Positions 5,610-7,493 of a DNA stretch of 7,493 nucleotides are shown here, piece by piece. The DNA is from Ectopseudomonas composti (GTDB taxonomy: Bacteria; Pseudomonadota; Gammaproteobacteria; Pseudomonadales; Pseudomonadaceae), in assembly GCA_946886245.1 (NCBI GenBank), contig CAMPIF010000203.1:1-7493 (forward strand). Reading direction: 5' to 3'. Every line of letters begins with the position of its first letter. Positions within the stretch are counted from its first letter, which is position 1. The translations under genes were made by a program, and so were the position numbers. The notes under the pieces were generated by a model, which was not told the origin of the DNA, ran no database searches, and saw only the letters and a list, made by a program, of their open reading frames with translations.

Positions 5610-7079
5610 ATGAACAGCAACATCTTTCTCGGCAGTTTCTTCCTGTATCTCCTGGCCATGATCTGGCTGGGCTGGTGGGTTTCGCGAAACCACCGCTCCA
5701 GTGGCGACGACTTTCTGCTCGGCGGCCGCAGCATCCCGCTCTTTCTCACGATCGGCACGACCGTTGCGACCATGGTCGGCACCGGTTCGAGCATGGGAGC
5801 GGTCGGCTTTGGTTACAACAACGGCTGGGCCGGTGCGCTGTACGGCATCGGCGGGGCGGTCGGCATCCTCCTGCTTGCCGTGCTGTTCGCCTCGGTACGC
5901 AAGCTGCGCTTCATGACCATGAGCGAGGAGCTGGCGTATTACGTGGGCGGGAACAGGGTTGTTCGCAACCTGGTGGCCCTGCTGATCTACATCGCCAGCA
6001 TTGGCTGGCTGGGTGCGCACATTCTGGGTGGCGGCATGTACCTGGCGTGGATCACCGGTATCGACCTGAACACAGCGAAACTCGTAGTCGCCATCGGCTT
6101 TGGCCTGTACTGCATCATCGGCGGGTACCTGGCCGTGGTCTGGACTGACACCATCCAGGCGATCTTGCTATTCGTGGGCTTCATCGCCATGGCCGTGTTC
6201 GCCTTGATAAAGATCGGCGGCTTCGAGCATCTCACCGATCACATGGATCCCGCCGCCACGGATGCATTCGGGATAGGCACGCTGGGGCTCATTCCAGCGA
6301 TCTCCCTGGCTGTCGTGGTCGGAGTCGGCGTACTCGCGACACCCTCGTTCCGCCAGCGGATCTATTCGGCGGACTCAGTCAGCAGCGTGCGACGCTCCTT
6401 TATCTTTACCGGCGTGCTGTACCTTGGTTTTTCCGTCATTCCCGCGATCATTGGCATGGCTGCCCACGCTCTCGCGCCGGATCTGGAAAACAGCAACTAC
6501 GCCTTTCCTTTCCTTGCTACTCAGGTACTGCCGCTCGGGCTGGGATTGCTGGTGATGATCGCCGGCCTTTCCGCCACCATGTCCAGTGCCAGCTCGGACG
6601 CGCTAGCCGGCGTCTCCATCATGATGCGTGACCTCTACGCGCTGGTGACCGGCCACATGCCTGCGCCCGAACGCGTAGTGCGCTATTCGCGGTTCGCGCT
6701 GCTGTTCACCGTCGGTCTGGCACTCGCATTCGCACTCACGTCGGACAACATCATCAGCTACATCACCAAGATGATCGCAACGGTCATGGCCGGCATGTTC
6801 GTTTGCGCAATGCTCGGCAAGTTCTGGTCCCGCTACAACTGGCAAGGCGCGATTGCCACTCTGATCGCCGCATCCGCGACCTCGCTCGCCATCATCGCCC
6901 ATGCGGGCTGGACCGCCTATTGGGGCAACCCGAGCATTCCTGCGGTACTGGCTGCTCTGGTGGCTGGGGTAGTGGTTTCCTTGCTCACCCCGCGTTGCCA
7001 GGTCAGCCATGAAGAAACACTGGCCCGGCTTACTGAAGAACGCGAGGCAATGAAAGAGCCGATCAGAGCGGCCTCGTGA
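5610..7079 (+). CDS. Sodium:solute symporter (SSS family) permease
   Basis: This inner-membrane protein couples solute uptake to sodium entry. The preferred product is 489 aa with about 13 hydrophobic segments, the usual SSS topology. The first is at about 5-23 and is followed by the family motif DDFLLGGRSIP (33-43). A Ser-rich helix, SATMSSASSDALAGVS (321-336), then RDLY correspond to the TM8/TM9 sodium-site region of PutP. A short charged tail (about 466-489) follows the last helix. The start at 5610 has GAGGT 5 nt upstream. The in-frame ATGs at 5598 and 5565 lack ribosome sites and would add a hydrophilic, poorly conserved-looking 4 or 15 residues. It lies 126 bp after the RidA gene on the same strand. 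Since the deacylase is cytoplasmic, the symporter probably imports its acylated substrate or a D-amino/sugar acid. Specificity cannot be read from the sequence. Confidence 0.9.
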   Translation: MNSNIFLGSFFLYLLAMIWLGWWVSRNHRSSGDDFLLGGRSIPLFLTIGTTVATMVGTGSSMGAVGFGYNNGWAGALYGIGGAVGILLLAVLFASVRKLRFMTMSEELAYYVGGNRVVRNLVALLIYIASIGWLGAHILGGGMYLAWITGIDLNTAKLVVAIGFGLYCIIGGYLAVVWTDTIQAILLFVGFIAMAVFALIKIGGFEHLTDHMDPAATDAFGIGTLGLIPAISLAVVVGVGVLATPSFRQRIYSADSVSSVRRSFIFTGVLYLGFSVIPAIIGMAAHALAPDLENSNYAFPFLATQVLPLGLGLLVMIAGLSATMSSASSDALAGVSIMMRDLYALVTGHMPAPERVVRYSRFALLFTVGLALAFALTSDNIISYITKMIATVMAGMFVCAMLGKFWSRYNWQGAIATLIAASATSLAIIAHAGWTAYWGNPSIPAVLAALVAGVVVSLLTPRCQVSHEETLARLTEEREAMKEPIRAAS

Positions 7080-7231
7080 CATCCACGGCCGGCACGCCGC
7101 GTATACCTGGGAATGTGGATGGGAGTGGTATACGAGCGATTCGCCAAGCCGCTGATGAAAAAAGGGAAAGCGCCACCCGTGCCCACGATCTGACCTTAGA
7201 ACGCACACAGGACCGCCGCCAAAGCGCCTGA
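7076..7231 (+). CDS. Doubtful 51-codon ORF overlapping the symporter stop
   Basis: A GTG at 7076 overlaps the symporter TGA as GTGA and opens 51 codons ending at TGA 7229-7231. The product would be charged and helix-prone in its second half, with no recognisable motif. Only a weak AGAG lies upstream. Several rare codons (ATA twice, AGG, TTA) and third-position GC lower than in the neighbouring genes argue against coding. It is recorded because the overlap geometry is typical of coupled genes. Confidence 0.18.
   Translation: MTSTAGTPRIPGNVDGSGIRAIRQAADEKRESATRAHDLTLERTQDRRQSA
7080..7134. other. Two interleaved inverted repeats after the symporter
   Basis: CATCCAC (7080-7086) can pair with GTGGATG (7115-7121), and CGTATACC (7100-7107) can pair with GGTATACG (7127-7134). 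The order A-B-A'-B' allows either hairpin alone or an H-type pseudoknot. There is no T-run after it on the plus strand, so it is not a plain intrinsic terminator. The remainder of the gap to about 7300 shows no other structure I can support. Confidence 0.3.
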
Positions 7232-7300
7232 CCCAGCATTTACCCCTTTAAACAAAGCCGACCGCTGCCGGACGGGAGAGCTTTGCCCAGCGTTCGGCGC

Positions 7301-7372
7301 GAGAACAATAGGGGGCACGATTTACGCAACAACAGGAGAGCAATAGGGGGCCGGGACGGACCACGATTCACG
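7301..7372. repeat. Two imperfect direct repeat units, one with an 11-nt insert
   Basis: Unit 1 (7301-7326) and unit 2 (7336-7372) match at 24 of 26 aligned bases. Both start GAGA(A/G)CAATAGGGGGC and end ACGATT(T/C)ACG. Unit 2 carries 11 extra bases (7352-7362, CGGGACGGACC) in the middle, and those bases form part of the left arm of the following hairpin. This looks like a degraded and an intact copy of a dispersed intergenic element. Confidence 0.6.
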
Positions 7373-7398
7373 GAAAATTAATCGTGGTCTGTCCCCGG
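7351..7398. repeat. Long imperfect hairpin of GGGGACAGACCACGATT type
   Basis: The left arm (7351-7368) and right arm (7380-7398) pair over about 17 positions. GACCACGATT/AATCGTGGTC is a perfect 10-bp inner stem, followed outward by one G-T wobble and one single-base bulge. The loop is 11 nt, and the stop codon of the minus-strand partial gene begins at the right arm's inner edge. From memory, hairpins with this arm sequence recur between genes in Pseudomonas-type genomes, often near Y1/REP-associated transposase genes; I could not check this. It may be a repeat element and also act as a bidirectional RNA end. Confidence 0.55.
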
Positions 7399-7493
7399 TT
7401 GTTTACCAAGTTCGTCGATTTTCCTAACTTCTTCTGCGATTTCTAGTTTTGTTGTTTCTATCAAGGCTTTGAGTGCTTCGTCACGAGTTGCCA
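7378..7493 (-). CDS. 3' end of an unrecognised minus-strand gene (partial)
   Basis: Reading in from the right edge, the frame is open from 7491 for 37 codons to the TAA at 7378-7380; the 5' end lies outside the window. The visible tail is a charged, probably alpha-helical segment (DEALKALIETTKLEIAEEVR), then KIDELGKQPGTDHD. The last residues, PGTDHD, are encoded by the right arm of the hairpin, so the repeat has supplied or replaced the natural C-terminus. Bases 7399-7493 are about 40% GC by hand count, far below the rest of the window, which suggests acquired DNA. No family can be assigned from this fragment. Confidence 0.5.
   Translation of the reverse strand, partial: ATRDEALKALIETTKLEIAEEVRKIDELGKQPGTDHD

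Noticed and set aside
7151..7180. A-run at about 7158-7163 read as the T-tract of a minus-strand terminator
   Set aside because: No convincing GC hairpin precedes the T-run in the minus direction, so an intrinsic terminator is not supported.
1..7493. CRISPR arrays, tRNA, rRNA or a complete insertion sequence
   Set aside because: No regularly spaced repeats, no cloverleaf or rRNA-like stretches and no transposase motif were seen anywhere in the window.

Overview
This window is GC-rich chromosomal DNA, most likely from a gammaproteobacterium of the Pseudomonas/Stutzerimonas type. That guess rests on codon usage, on the gene families present, and on an Entner-Doudoroff enzyme sitting beside a MurR/RpiR regulator; no marker gene fixes the species. 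It holds one compact catabolic locus of six genes in two divergent arms, with accessory-looking DNA at the right edge.

Left arm, minus strand: a PLP-dependent fold-type III lyase of the D-serine dehydratase-like family (1338-2558) is followed by kdgK, 2-keto-3-deoxygluconate kinase (255-1250). Between the arms lies an AT-rich control region (2559-2745) containing a 15-bp palindrome. Right arm, plus strand: an RpiR-family regulator with a phosphosugar-binding SIS domain (2746-3609), an N-acyl-D-amino acid deacylase (3613-5094), a RidA-family enamine/imine deaminase (5091-5483) and a sodium:solute symporter (5610-7079). The first three are separated by 3 bp and a 4-nt overlap, so they form an operon that probably continues into the symporter.

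Generic D-amino acid use does not explain the KDG kinase. One pathway uses every gene. The symporter would import an N-acyl-D-glucosaminate-like acid. The D-aminoacylase would remove the acyl group. The PLP lyase would dehydrate D-glucosaminate (2-amino-2-deoxy-D-gluconate, a D-serine analogue with a polyol tail) to 2-keto-3-deoxygluconate and ammonia, with RidA clearing the enamine/imine. KdgK would then make KDPG for the Entner-Doudoroff route, and the SIS regulator would sense a sugar-phosphate intermediate. The gene families are clear from sequence; the substrate assignment is inference.

The edges: 1-125 may hold the 3' end of an unrecognised gene. Downstream of the symporter there is an approximately 300-bp stretch with inverted repeats and one doubtful small ORF. 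After it come two copies of a short direct repeat (24/26 matches, one copy carrying an 11-nt insert), a long imperfect hairpin, and the 3' end of a minus-strand gene of about 40% GC, which looks acquired.
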